Assembly (NCBI GenBank): GCA_027694045.1
Contig: JAQEWB010000001.1
Span: 744,001 to 808,000, forward strand
DNA from: Bacillaceae bacterium OF18-1A
GTDB lineage: Bacteria > Bacillota > Bacilli > Bacillales > Bacillaceae_G
Reading direction: 5' to 3'
DNA: 64,000 nucleotides
How positions within the stretch are numbered: position 1 is the stretch's first letter; each line of letters opens with the position of its first letter. The notes beneath the pieces were generated by a model. The model saw only the letters and a list, made by a program, of their open reading frames with translations. It searched no databases and was not told the origin of the DNA. The position numbers were made by a program, and so were the translations under genes. Below, one piece after another: positions 8,865-17,701 of this stretch.

Positions 8865-9827
8865 TTATTTAAGAAAATATTTCTCAATATCGTCTAACAT
8901 AAGGTTTGCAGCTTTAATACCGCCTGCTGTATTCCAGATTACTTCATCTACTTGGAATACTTTATTATTTTTAGAAGCCTGTAGTTGCTTAAAGAGTGGA
9001 TCTTCTGTCCATTCCTTCGCTAACGTGTTTCCTTCATTATTCTTATTTGCATCTTTATCAGATGTGAAATAGAATAAGTAATCCCCGTCCATATTTGGGA
9101 TTTGTTCTTTTGTAATTCCTTTTATTGCGAATTCATCTTTATCTTGTAGTGGCGGTCGTTTAAATCCAATATCATTTAATACCACGCCTGAGAATGAATT
9201 CTTTTGATAAATACGAACATCACCTGGTACGAAACGAATAATTGAAATTTTAGAATCAATTTTATCTCCTAATTTTTCTTTTATTCCCTCAATACGTTTT
9301 CTATAATCATTAAGGGCCTCTTCACCCTCTTTTTCTTTATGTACAGCTTTTGTATAAAGAGTAAAGTTTTCTTTCCAGTCACCGCGCAATGTTTCAGCAT
9401 AAACAGTTGGCGCTATTTCTTTTAACTGATCGTATATTTTTTCATGACGCATCTTATTTCCGATAATTAAATCTGGTTTAAGCTTCATTACCGCTTCCAA
9501 ATTAATATCACGCTCAGTTCCTACAACTTCCGTATCTTTTAACTCTTTCGCTAAATGAGGATACCATTCATCACCTGCACGTGGCTTTGTAGTTCCCACA
9601 GGTGTTACTCCAACAGCTAAAAGAGCCTCTGCACCTTCATTTGTCAAAACAACAACCTTTTTAGGTGTACCATTTACTGTCGTTTCACCCATCGCATGCT
9701 TTATCATATATGAATCTTTCGATTTTGCTGATGTATCGTTTTCTTTTTTCTCTTCTTTACTACATCCTGCAATTATGACCATTAGTAGCATAATGCAAAA
9801 TATAAGCATGTTTTTAGCACGTCTCAT
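8865..9827 (-). CDS. Siderophore/ferric-citrate-binding lipoprotein (YfmC/FctC-like)
   Basis: A 320-residue ABC-transporter substrate-binding lipoprotein. Signal peptide and lipobox VIIAGC place the lipidated Cys at residue 22. The mature protein has the two-lobe periplasmic-binding fold of iron-siderophore receptors (MKLKPDLIIGNKMRHEKIYD). The ATG at 9827 has AGGAGGG upstream, whereas the longer frame has none. A Fur box 15 bp further up shows iron control. No permease or ATPase genes adjoin, so it must share a transporter encoded elsewhere. Resemblance to YfmC (ferric citrate) is from motif memory; the ligand is uncertain. Confidence 0.87.
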   Translation of the reverse strand: MRRAKNMLIFCIMLLMVIIAGCSKEEKKENDTSAKSKDSYMIKHAMGETTVNGTPKKVVVLTNEGAEALLAVGVTPVGTTKPRAGDEWYPHLAKELKDTEVVGTERDINLEAVMKLKPDLIIGNKMRHEKIYDQLKEIAPTVYAETLRGDWKENFTLYTKAVHKEKEGEEALNDYRKRIEGIKEKLGDKIDSKISIIRFVPGDVRIYQKNSFSGVVLNDIGFKRPPLQDKDEFAIKGITKEQIPNMDGDYLFYFTSDKDANKNNEGNTLAKEWTEDPLFKQLQASKNNKVFQVDEVIWNTAGGIKAANLMLDDIEKYFLK

Positions 9828-9841
9828 ATGCCCTCCTAGTT

Positions 9842-9856
9842 GAAAGTGATTATCAA
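9842..9856. promoter_or_regulatory. Fur box
   Basis: TGAAAGTGATTATCA matches the 7-1-7 Fur consensus TGATAATNATTATCA at 13 of 15 positions, directly upstream of the siderophore-binding lipoprotein gene. Confidence 0.75.
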
Positions 9857-9930
9857 TAACATTTAAAAGGTTACTGTATATTCCTTGCATTGTCAATGTA
9901 TATCAGAAAAATTTTTCAATTTATAAATTA

Positions 9931-9988
9931 GACCTTTTATTTAAAAGGTCGTGGTTCATATGTTTCACTTTCTTAATCGAAACATATG
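9931..9988. terminator. Two successive inverted repeats after the PAP2 gene
   Basis: GACCTTTTATTTAAAAGGTC (9931-9950) is a perfect 20-bp palindrome. CATATGTTTC/GAAACATATG (9957-9988) is a second hairpin that covers the last codons of the PAP2 gene. Together they probably terminate that gene; neither has a good T run, so the role is inferred. Confidence 0.45.
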
Positions 9989-10807
9989 AAAAATAAATGG
10001 ACATAGGAAAGTAATCGTAATTCCAGTAAATAAATAACGTAAATAATACATATCAGGTATCCCTTTTTTTAATATGAGCTGTATCATTAACATACAGCTG
10101 AGACCTAACACCGTTTTTATAACTTGCGTTTTAAAATCGTTATTTTCATTCATTTTAATAAAATGATTTTCTAACATTATACCAACTGTAGAACCTGTCA
10201 AAATCCCCAACAGTTTAAAATTATCTATTTGGTCTGTCATAAAATATGTAATGATTGAAACGATCAATATAAATTGTTGTAATAATATAAATTTCTTATC
10301 ACTTAATTTCATTGTAAATTTCGTATACAAATAGACAATCATAATACTCAATATAGCGGCACCCATTACATCACTAAGCCAATGTACACGTAAATATAGA
10401 CGAGAAATAGCAATCAATACAATGAAAACAATTCCAATGATCCAAATTATTCTCTTTTTAAATAAAGTCATGAATGAGCCCCAAAACGTTGTCGCTAATT
10501 GAACATGAGTACTTGGAAATGAATAACCGGAGGCTGATTTTTCATATAAAACTTGAACTCCATCATATGTATACGGTCGTGGGATTTTCATAAATTCTTT
10601 TACCACTATCCCTATATATCCCGAGAAACAAAGCATAACAATCATATGAAACGCTTTTCTTTTAGACACGCACCAATATAAAATCGAAATAATAACTAAA
10701 TACAACGTTTCATTTGCAATACTGGATACAAGTTTAAAAAATAATGTAAGGACACTTCCTTCCAAACGTGTCATCCATTCAAGAAATAAAATATCAATAT
10801 TAAACAT
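9965..10807 (-). CDS. PAP2-family membrane phosphatase
   Basis: A 280-residue integral membrane protein with about seven hydrophobic segments. The three PAP2 motifs are present: KIPRPYTY, PSTHVQ, and SRLYLRVHWLSD with the catalytic His and Asp. The family dephosphorylates lipid phosphates such as undecaprenyl diphosphate or phosphatidic acid. The first ATG with an upstream SD (GAGGAGG) is at 10807, with a rather long 12-nt gap; the open frame to 10828 would begin inside that SD. Single gene. Substrate is unknown; length exceeds BcrC-type enzymes (about 190-200 residues). Confidence 0.85.
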   Translation of the reverse strand: MFNIDILFLEWMTRLEGSVLTLFFKLVSSIANETLYLVIISILYWCVSKRKAFHMIVMLCFSGYIGIVVKEFMKIPRPYTYDGVQVLYEKSASGYSFPSTHVQLATTFWGSFMTLFKKRIIWIIGIVFIVLIAISRLYLRVHWLSDVMGAAILSIMIVYLYTKFTMKLSDKKFILLQQFILIVSIITYFMTDQIDNFKLLGILTGSTVGIMLENHFIKMNENNDFKTQVIKTVLGLSCMLMIQLILKKGIPDMYYLRYLFTGITITFLCPFIFHMFRLRK

Positions 10808-10990
10808 ACAAAAACGATTCCTCCTCAAAATTTTATCCTTCTAATATGCTAGCTGATTAACATTTCAAATTCATACACCAACTTCCTTTACCGATTAAGA
10901 ATTTATAGTACCACATACCAATAACAGATAACATATTTAATTATCTAATCATATTTATAAATTCCAATGAAAATTTTAGCTATATATACA

Positions 10991-11038
10991 AAAACGTACG
11001 TCTTTCTTATAATTCCAACAGTAAAAAAACGTACGTTT
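10991..11038 (-). terminator. Hairpin built from two ACGTACGT palindromes
   Basis: AAACGTACGT and ACGTACGTTT pair across a loop of about 27 nt just after the amidase stop codon, with a T run on the minus strand. Each arm is itself a palindrome, so the structure could also form cruciform halves. Likely terminator. Confidence 0.55.
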
Positions 11039-11048
11039 CATTACACCT

Positions 11049-12035
11049 TTAATATTGATTATATTTAATATATGATGGATCATTATATACCCACTGATTT
11101 CCACCAAGGTTCAACCAACCATTTTGATTTATATACACTAAATACGATTCCGGTTTATTTAACTTACGAATAACTGTAGAAGATGTTGACGGACCACTTC
11201 TTAAATTCACATTTGTTCCTTGTATATATGCGACACCAATTGGACTTCCATCACTATTGCTCGTCTTTACAAAATTAATATATGAAGGATCATTATACAC
11301 CCATTGTCCATTCCCTAAATCTAACCATCCGTTACTTTCCTGATATACGACATAAGATTCTGGAGAATTTAATTGGCGAATAACTGAAGAAGATGTTGAT
11401 GGACCACTTCTCAAATTTACGTTTTTTCCAAGGATATAAGCAATTCCCTTCGTTTGTGGTGTTGGTTGAGGGTTAGGAGGTTGTGGATTTGGAGCTATAC
11501 CAAAAATATTAGCTATTCCATTTGCATATGCTTGACACATATCTTCTATAAATTGTGGCGTTTTCAATAAATTTGCATCAAACGTTGTATCTATAAAAGC
11601 AGTCTCAGTCAAGATTGCATCCATTGTAGTCTCTCTTAGTACCGCATAATTCGCTTTTTTTGCCCCTCGATCACGAAGACTATATTGTGTTAAGACTGGG
11701 TTCACTGCCATGTGTATTTGTTGTTGCTTTTTGTATGCAGAACTATTATCAGATAGGCCATTATAAATATAACTTTCAAAACCAGTACCACCGCCACTGT
11801 TTATATGAAATGAGATAAAATAATCTGCCCCAAAAGAATTAGCAATATTAGCACGTTCTGACAGAGAAATAAACACATCGCTATCACGTGTCATTTTAAT
11901 AGTGATTGGATAGTTTGCAGATAAAATATCTCGAACACGTCTAGCAATTTGAAGTGTTACATTCTTTTCTACTAAACCATTACCAACCGCACCAGAATCA
12001 TATCCACCGTGCCCTGCGTCTATTACAAGTTTCAT
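11049..12035 (-). CDS. N-acetylmuramoyl-L-alanine amidase with two SH3 repeats
   Basis: A 328-residue peptidoglycan hydrolase. Residues 1-175 are an Amidase_3 (zinc) domain with ligands H9 (DAGHGG), E23, His in SFHINSG (near 77), and catalytic Glu in LTETAF (near 142). After a Pro-rich linker (NPQPPNPQPTPQ) come two near-identical SH3-type wall-binding repeats of about 65 residues, each containing NVNLRSGPSTSS. There is no signal peptide, as in CwlC-type enzymes released by mother-cell lysis and in phage endolysins; no phage genes adjoin, so a sporulation autolysin is my preference. AAGGAAGG precedes the ATG. Confidence 0.9.
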   Translation of the reverse strand: MKLVIDAGHGGYDSGAVGNGLVEKNVTLQIARRVRDILSANYPITIKMTRDSDVFISLSERANIANSFGADYFISFHINSGGGTGFESYIYNGLSDNSSAYKKQQQIHMAVNPVLTQYSLRDRGAKKANYAVLRETTMDAILTETAFIDTTFDANLLKTPQFIEDMCQAYANGIANIFGIAPNPQPPNPQPTPQTKGIAYILGKNVNLRSGPSTSSSVIRQLNSPESYVVYQESNGWLDLGNGQWVYNDPSYINFVKTSNSDGSPIGVAYIQGTNVNLRSGPSTSSTVIRKLNKPESYLVYINQNGWLNLGGNQWVYNDPSYIKYNQY

Positions 12036-12120
12036 TCACTCTTTCTTTCCTTCCTTTTGTATAATATTACTACTCGTCCTATTTTATGTGAAATGTACAA
12101 GTTCCGTTACAATTGCAAAT

Positions 12121-12149
12121 AAAAAACCGCCTTATGTAAGGCGGTTTTT
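12121..12149. terminator. Terminator after the 111-residue membrane protein gene
   Basis: AAAAACCGCC/GGCGGTTTTT stem with a short loop, overlapping the stop region of the gene that starts at 12467. Confidence 0.85.
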
Positions 12150-12467
12150 ATCATTTTGCTTTAACCAATTTAAAATAAATATATACGATTGATAGTGAAT
12201 ATAACGTATGCAAAATAAAATAAATAAGAGAGCCATTCCAGCACCACTATATAGAAGACCAAACTTCAAAAAAATGTTCAATAACGGTGGAAAATTCATT
12301 ATGTTTTGTAATGTAACAAGCAGACAAAACAAAAGGCAAAACACAGGTATATATTGTAATTCATATGGCTTTCTTTTCTTATTCATTCTTTTTCTAATGA
12401 AAGTATGACCTAGCTCTGCTACTATAAAACACCCTCCAATTAATACAAGACCAGAAGTCATCGTCAT
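12132..12467 (-). CDS. Small integral membrane protein
   Basis: A 111-residue protein with three hydrophobic segments (about 4-22, 39-60 and 66-92) separated by a basic KRMNKKRKP loop. AGGTGGC precedes the ATG. I do not recognise a family. It is flanked by a GNAT gene upstream (46 bp) on the same strand, which could be co-transcribed. Confidence 0.65.
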   Translation of the reverse strand: MTMTSGLVLIGGCFIVAELGHTFIRKRMNKKRKPYELQYIPVFCLLFCLLVTLQNIMNFPPLLNIFLKFGLLYSGAGMALLFILFCIRYIHYQSYIFILNWLKQNDKNRLT

Positions 12468-12512
12468 ACAGCCACCTGCCTTATATTTATTTTACCGCAC
12501 AACTAATTACCG

Positions 12513-12872
12513 TTATAGTTTCTTCACATATATTCCATCTTCTAGTATAAAACCAAAGCTCTCTACGAAAGATTTAGCTTGGTCTGTTAATTCCTTTTGC
12601 AACACCTTTATCTCTTTCACATTTCTTTGTTTCATCATCTCTTCAAATGTAAAATACGTATTCGTTCCATAACCGTAACTTTGATAATCAAAATGAATAA
12701 TTAATTGAGATAAAACCGCGCTCTCTTCTTGAACACTATAATCTATTACACCAATATATGTATCATCTACTTTTACACAATACCGCACCTGATTCTCACT
12801 TAAACTATGTGAGTGGAACATTTCTTTTACAACACTTTCATTTTCTACAGTTACTTTCTCAAACGTAATCAT
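12513..12872 (-). CDS. GNAT-type acetyltransferase, short
   Basis: A 119-residue protein whose centre (SQLIIHFDYQSYGYGTNTYF) looks like strand beta4 plus the acetyl-CoA pyrophosphate loop of GNAT enzymes, and whose end (SFVESFGFILEDGIYVKKL) matches the family's C-terminal strand. It is shorter than the usual 140-170 residues because the N-terminal helices are compressed. AAAGGATGG precedes the ATG. Substrate unknown. Confidence 0.7.
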   Translation of the reverse strand: MITFEKVTVENESVVKEMFHSHSLSENQVRYCVKVDDTYIGVIDYSVQEESAVLSQLIIHFDYQSYGYGTNTYFTFEEMMKQRNVKEIKVLQKELTDQAKSFVESFGFILEDGIYVKKL

Positions 12873-12923
12873 ATGTTGTCCATCCTTTTACTATTATTGT
12901 ATCAATAATACGTTCTATTTATG

Positions 12924-12963
12924 AAAAAAACCTTAAGACCATATGTGATCTTAAGGTTTTTCT
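12924..12963. terminator. Terminator of asnB
   Basis: AAAAAAACCTTAAGA/TCTTAAGGTTTTT stem with a 10-nt loop directly after the stop of the asparagine synthase gene. Confidence 0.88.
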
Positions 12964-12965
12964 TA

Positions 12966-14867
12966 TTAAACTAAGCTATATGCACGTTTTGTTTCTTCAT
13001 GAAACTTATTCGTATCATATTTATGCTCAACATAAATTTGGTGCCATACCATAAACGCAAGTACAGTCCAGATTTTACGGCTATAATCGCCTTTATCTGC
13101 ACAATGTGCTTCCAGTAAGTTTAATACGTACTGTTTGTCGATTAAATGGTCTGTTTTACTTTCGTTTATAATATTTACAACCCAGTCATGCATTTCATCT
13201 TTTAACCAGTGACGAATTGGTACTGGGAATCCAAGTTTTTTACGATCTAACACATGATCTGGAACAATACCACGTGCTGCTTCACGTAAAATAGCTTTCG
13301 TAGTTCCGTTAGCAATTTTAAATTCAGTCGGAATTTTAGATGCAACATCAAATACTTCTTTATCTAAGAACGGTACACGAAGTTCTAATGAGTTTGCCAT
13401 TGTCATTTTATCAGCTTTTAATAAAATATCACCGCGTAACCATGTGAACATGTCAATGTACTGCATTTTGCTTACATCATCATAATCTTTAATTTCGTTA
13501 TACAATGGTTTCGTGATATCCATATAGTTAACACTTTCATTGTAATACTTCATTAATTCAGCTTTCTCTTCTTCACGGAAAATCTTCGCGTTTCCATAGT
13601 AACGCTCTTCAATTGGCGTACATCCACGCTCTAAGAAGCTCTTTCCTTTAAATCCTTCTTTAAGAGCACCACTTAATGCTTTTAGTACGCTCTTTCCTGG
13701 ACTAGGAATGTAAGAGAACATTTTTAATGAATTTGGCTCACGGTAAATATTATAACCACCAAATAGCTCGTCTGCCCCTTCACCTGAAAGAACAACTGTT
13801 ACATGTTTACGTGCTTCTTTTGCAACGAAGTACAATGGTACAGCTGCTGGATCTGCTAAAGGATCATCCATATGCCAGATGATTTTTGGGAATTCATCCA
13901 TAAATTCTTTCGCTGAAATGAATACGTTATGGTTTTTAACGCCTAATTTCTCAGCAGTTTCTTTCGCAACATCAACTTCACTGAAACCACGTTGCTCAAA
14001 ACCAACAGAGAATGTTAATAGATTTGGATTCATTTCTCTTGCGATAGAAGCGATAATAGATGAATCGATACCACCAGATAAGAATGAACCTACTGGTACA
14101 TCACTGCGCATATGCACTTTTACTGAATCGTATAACACATCACGAATTGCTTGGATATGTTCCTCTTTCGTTGCGCTTGAAGCATTGAAATAAGGTTTCC
14201 AGTAGCGATGAATTTCCATTTCTTTACCGATTTCTTTTACGAAGTAATGACCAGGCTCAATTTTGTTAACATCAATTGTTAATGTTTCTGGCTCTGGACC
14301 ATATTGGTACGTAAAGTAATGTTGTAGTGACGTTGGATTAACGCCTTTATCTTCCATCACATGCATGATACTTTTCTTCTCAGATGCGAAGAATGTCGTA
14401 TCACCTTGTTGTGCAATATATAATGGTTTAATACCGAAATGGTCACGTGCACCGAAAAGTTTCTTTTCTTCACGGTCCCAAATCATAAACGCAAACATAC
14501 CACGAAGGTAGTCTACACATTTTTCTTTCATATGTGCATACAATGCAATGATAACTTCTGTATCAGATTGCGTTGCAAACGTTGCACCTTTTTCAAGTAA
14601 CATTTCACGTAATTCTACATAATTGTAAATTTCACCATTAAAAATAATTACATATCGATCATTTTCATAAGTTAGCGGCTGATGTCCTGCCTCTAAGTCA
14701 ATGATGCTTAAACGGCGGAAGCCAAATTGTACATGTTCATCACGAAAATATCCTTCGTCATCTGGACCTCGGTGGAAAATCATCGTGTTCATATTTTCAA
14801 ATTGATGTTTTTCTGTTTCTGAAAACTCTCTAGGGTTTTCACATAAACATCCTACAAAACCACACAT
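12966..14867 (-). CDS. asnB: Asparagine synthase (glutamine-hydrolysing)
   Basis: A 633-residue enzyme that makes asparagine from aspartate, ATP and glutamine. The N-terminal class II glutaminase domain starts with the catalytic Cys2 (MCGFVG) and has FHRGPDDEG, NGEIYNY and the SDTEV loop. The synthetase domain follows from about residue 240 with the PP-loop SGGIDSS and SGEGADELFGGY. Length (633) and sequence are closest to B. subtilis AsnB (632). Single gene with terminator, no metK beside it, unlike B. subtilis. B. subtilis AsnB also amidates diaminopimelate in peptidoglycan, which may apply here. Confidence 0.95.
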   Translation of the reverse strand: MCGFVGCLCENPREFSETEKHQFENMNTMIFHRGPDDEGYFRDEHVQFGFRRLSIIDLEAGHQPLTYENDRYVIIFNGEIYNYVELREMLLEKGATFATQSDTEVIIALYAHMKEKCVDYLRGMFAFMIWDREEKKLFGARDHFGIKPLYIAQQGDTTFFASEKKSIMHVMEDKGVNPTSLQHYFTYQYGPEPETLTIDVNKIEPGHYFVKEIGKEMEIHRYWKPYFNASSATKEEHIQAIRDVLYDSVKVHMRSDVPVGSFLSGGIDSSIIASIAREMNPNLLTFSVGFEQRGFSEVDVAKETAEKLGVKNHNVFISAKEFMDEFPKIIWHMDDPLADPAAVPLYFVAKEARKHVTVVLSGEGADELFGGYNIYREPNSLKMFSYIPSPGKSVLKALSGALKEGFKGKSFLERGCTPIEERYYGNAKIFREEEKAELMKYYNESVNYMDITKPLYNEIKDYDDVSKMQYIDMFTWLRGDILLKADKMTMANSLELRVPFLDKEVFDVASKIPTEFKIANGTTKAILREAARGIVPDHVLDRKKLGFPVPIRHWLKDEMHDWVVNIINESKTDHLIDKQYVLNLLEAHCADKGDYSRKIWTVLAFMVWHQIYVEHKYDTNKFHEETKRAYSLV

Positions 14868-15084
14868 ACTTCTTACCCTCTTTCAGTTTTCATTCTGTCT
14901 CTATACTACTATATCAACCCTATTTATACTAGCATAATCGACTAAATATGGCGACTATAAACTATAAAAAAATCACTCCATTTCACATTTTTAACAATTT
15001 TTTATGAAAACATGAAAACTAGGCACTCACCTTTCTCCGCTTTTGTCATATGATATTGCAAATTGATTTCTAGGAGGGAATACT

Positions 15085-15549
15085 ATGAGTGAAGAAAAAA
15101 AAGACTCTTCTCGTCCACCAGTTCGTAATTATTTAAAGCAAATTGATGATTTTTTTGAACATACACCTCTTCGTAGTGTAATTGCTGATTTAAATCATTT
15201 TTTCCAAAAAGGAAACCGTTTATTAACATTCCCTGTAGATTTATATGAGGTTGATAACGAGCTCGTTGTTACAGCTGAACTACCCGGTATACAAAAAGAA
15301 CAAATTCAAATTGAAATACAAAGCGAATACTTAAAAGTCTCTGTAAAAGAAGAGATACTTGAAGAGGCAGAAGAACAAACATCTCATAACTATTATCGCC
15401 GAGAACGTTCTATTTCAGAAGCATCAAGATTGATTAAGTTACCGTATTCAATTAATAAAAAAGCAGCGAAAGCTTCTTATCAAAATGGCGTATTAGAAAT
15501 CCGTGCACCTAAGCTTCCACAACAACACAATATATTATCCATAGATTAA
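15085..15549 (+). CDS. Small heat shock protein, Hsp20/alpha-crystallin family
   Basis: A 154-residue chaperone that would hold unfolding proteins. The alpha-crystallin domain spans about 48-145, with VTAELPGIQKEQIQIEIQ at its start and the A-x-x-x-N-G-V-L-E-I motif (ASYQNGVLEIRAP) at its end; a short C-terminal tail follows. AGGAGGG precedes the ATG. No CIRCE or clear sigma-B promoter was seen. It resembles the CotM/YocM group in size. Divergent from asnB. Confidence 0.9.
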   Translation: MSEEKKDSSRPPVRNYLKQIDDFFEHTPLRSVIADLNHFFQKGNRLLTFPVDLYEVDNELVVTAELPGIQKEQIQIEIQSEYLKVSVKEEILEEAEEQTSHNYYRRERSISEASRLIKLPYSINKKAAKASYQNGVLEIRAPKLPQQHNILSID

Positions 15550-15554
15550 AAGGC

Positions 15555-15588
15555 AAAAAAAGAAGGGTGCTTAGCACCCTTCTTTTTT
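15555..15588. terminator. Bidirectional terminator between hsp20 and the SCO gene
   Basis: AAAAAAAGAAGGGTGC/GCACCCTTCTTTTTT with a 3-nt loop. The genes converge on it and both use it. Confidence 0.9.
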
Positions 15589-16174
15589 AATCCACTAATC
15601 GCTTCATATCACGTAAAATATCTTCGTATGGTGTATTACTAATACCACTATATTTTTTCATTACTTTACCGTTTTGGTCAATTAAATAAAAAGATGTACC
15701 ATGAATTACTTGTCCATTTTCAGGCTTATCTACGAGTGATTGGAAGTTGTCTTTTGAAAACTTTGTAATATCCTCCAATGAATAACCTGTTAACAAGTTC
15801 CAGTTACTTGTATCCGCTGTGAATTTTTGAATGAAAGCCTTCAAAGTTTCTGGTTTATCAAGATCAGGATCCACACTAAACGATACAAACTGAACGTCTA
15901 ATTTCTCTTCCTTCGCCATCTTTTGTAACTTTGCCATATTAGCAGTCATTGGTGGACATACTGTTTGACAGTTTGTAAACACGAAATCTGCAACCCATAC
16001 TTTCCCTTTTAAATCTTTTGTACCAAATGGTTTTCCTTCTTGGTTGGTAAATTGGAAAGTTTCTAAGTCCCAGTTTAATGGTTTACGGAGTTTCGATCCT
16101 GAACTACTGCATCCAGCTAGTACAAATAAACAAAAAACAATCATAAGACCCATTAGCTTCTGATAACGCTTCAT
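15587..16174 (-). CDS. ypmQ: SCO1/SenC copper chaperone lipoprotein (YpmQ/BsSco)
   Basis: A 195-residue thioredoxin-fold lipoprotein that helps assemble the CuA centre of cytochrome c oxidase outside the membrane. Lipobox LAGC puts the lipidated Cys at 22. The copper ligands are visible: CXXXC (NCQTVCPPM) and the distal His (IHGTSFYLID). The ATG at 16174 has GAGG upstream; the long 5' extension of the frame has no start signal. Convergent with hsp20. Its place near hemolysin III, PlsC, DfrA and ThyA parallels ypmQ in B. subtilis. Confidence 0.92.
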   Translation of the reverse strand: MKRYQKLMGLMIVFCLFVLAGCSSSGSKLRKPLNWDLETFQFTNQEGKPFGTKDLKGKVWVADFVFTNCQTVCPPMTANMAKLQKMAKEEKLDVQFVSFSVDPDLDKPETLKAFIQKFTADTSNWNLLTGYSLEDITKFSKDNFQSLVDKPENGQVIHGTSFYLIDQNGKVMKKYSGISNTPYEDILRDMKRLVD

Positions 16175-16508
16175 TATTAAACCTCTTTTCTCTTTCCTTA
16201 ATTTATGTAAGTTACGTACATCATAACAAAAGAAAACACTATGAGAAAATTGTTTACCCAATTTGTTCACGAAATCGTACGAATTTACGTATGTTACTTC
16301 TTATTTTCAAGCGAATTACTAGACAAACTATATTTTATTACTATTATTTCGCCAAATAATATTTACAAACCAGTTTCATTGTTAATTTTGTAAATAACTC
16401 CACCTATTTTTTTACAATTAATTAAACATTAATCCATGTTACACACTGTATTCCTTAACAACATTTCGGTACAATACAACTACAACGATTTTAAATGAGG
16501 TGATGTTC
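16175..16508. other. Divergent intergenic region
   Basis: About 330 bp between the divergent SCO and metallo-beta-lactamase-fold genes. AT-rich with no gene, repeat or RNA that I can support; promoters for both genes must lie here. Confidence 0.5.
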
Positions 16509-17483
16509 ATGGCAAAGCGCTATGAAAATATGGATAATGTTAGTACGAAAAAATCAATTCGCTCTTTTTTACGATGGCGTAAAGAACGAAAGCAAAGCAA
16601 AAAAGACTTTTCTTTCCTAATAGAACAATCACCTGTTAAACAAAGTTCATTTTTGCAAAGTAATGGTGAAAAAACAACTGTCACATGGATTGGACATTCC
16701 ACTTTTCTTATCCAAACGAACGGACTTAATATATTAACCGATCCAGTATGGGCTAATAAATTAAAATTAGTTCCACGACTTACCGAACCTGGTTTTACTA
16801 TACAGGAACTACCTAAAATTGATGTAGTCCTTATTTCACATGGTCATTATGATCATTTAGATTTTTCAACGCTTCGCCAACTAAATGACGATGTTCTATA
16901 TCTTGTACCTATTGGATTAAAAAAATTATTTACTCGTAAAAAATTCAATCACGTAGAAGAATATAATTGGTGGGAAAATACAACAATTGATGATGTTTCT
17001 TTTCACTTTGTACCTGCTCAACACTGGACGAGAAGGTCGTTATTTGATATGAATACGTCTCATTGGGGTGGTTGGATTATTACTAACGACAAAATAGATG
17101 AAACCATTTATTTTTGCGGGGACAGCGGTTATTTTAACGGTTTCAAAGAAATTGGTAAACGCTTTTCAATTGATATTGCTCTTATGCCAATTGGCGCGTA
17201 TGAACCCGAATGGTTTATGAAAGTATCTCACGTTTCACCTGAAGAGGCAGTGCAAGCTTATTTAGATTTAAACGCTACACATTTTATTCCCATGCATTAC
17301 GGTGCCTTTGCACTCGCCGACGAAACACCTCGCGAGGCAATAACGAGACTTCGAAATAATTGGAATTTACGGATGTTACCATGGGAACAACTACATGTAC
17401 TCTTTTTAGGTCAAACCTTTACTTATAATGGTGCAGCAAATGATAAGCAAGCAATTGAAAAAAATGAAACTTTGCGTGTATAA
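16509..17483 (+). CDS. Metallo-beta-lactamase-fold hydrolase (UlaG/NAPE-PLD-like)
   Basis: A 324-residue cytoplasmic metal-dependent hydrolase. The fold's signature HGHYDHLD (near 112-119) supplies metal ligands, with further His in AQHWTRRS, Asp in CGDSGYF and His near the C-terminus (MHYGAF). The pattern WIGHSTFLIQ...ILTDPVW is typical of the UlaG/NAPE-hydrolysing phospholipase D branch. The frame is open from a GTG at 16500, but that GTG is part of the SD (GAGGTGAT) for the ATG at 16509. Substrate not deducible. Confidence 0.87.
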   Translation: MAKRYENMDNVSTKKSIRSFLRWRKERKQSKKDFSFLIEQSPVKQSSFLQSNGEKTTVTWIGHSTFLIQTNGLNILTDPVWANKLKLVPRLTEPGFTIQELPKIDVVLISHGHYDHLDFSTLRQLNDDVLYLVPIGLKKLFTRKKFNHVEEYNWWENTTIDDVSFHFVPAQHWTRRSLFDMNTSHWGGWIITNDKIDETIYFCGDSGYFNGFKEIGKRFSIDIALMPIGAYEPEWFMKVSHVSPEEAVQAYLDLNATHFIPMHYGAFALADETPREAITRLRNNWNLRMLPWEQLHVLFLGQTFTYNGAANDKQAIEKNETLRV

Positions 17484-17579
17484 CACAACTACTTATTTTC
17501 TATAACCCTCATATAATATAGAAAATCATAAAGTGAAACTTTAATCAGCCCGCAAATAGCGAGATAAAGGGTGTTTTCT

Positions 17580-17663
17580 ATGAATAAATATTTACAGACA
17601 CGCTATATTATTAGTGGCAGTGCCTGTATAACCCTTCTTATTTCTTACTTTCTGTTCACATAA
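17580..17663 (+). CDS. 27-residue membrane peptide
   Basis: MNKYLQTRYIISGSACITLL followed by ISYFLFT: a basic N-terminus and one hydrophobic span (about 9-27), the shape of a single-pass small membrane protein. AAAGGGTG stands 6 nt before the ATG, an ATATAATATAG-like -10 is about 70 bp upstream, and a perfect terminator begins at the stop codon. Those three signals together make it a credible gene. No family recognised. Confidence 0.5.
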   Translation: MNKYLQTRYIISGSACITLLISYFLFT

Positions 17664-17700
17664 AAAAGCTACTTGAAATAAATTTTCAAGTAGCTTTTTT
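17663..17700. terminator. Bidirectional terminator between small peptide and degV
   Basis: AAAAAAGCTACTTGAA/TTCAAGTAGCTTTTTT, 16 bp perfect with a 6-nt loop. Confidence 0.9.
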
Positions 17701-17701
17701 A

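Noticed and set aside
9931..9950. Second Fur operator
   Set aside because: The palindrome GACCTTTTATTTAAAAGGTC does not match the Fur consensus and follows the PAP2 gene.
11049..12035. Amidase as evidence of a prophage
   Set aside because: No holin, tail, capsid or integrase genes nearby; CwlC-like sporulation enzymes have the same layout.
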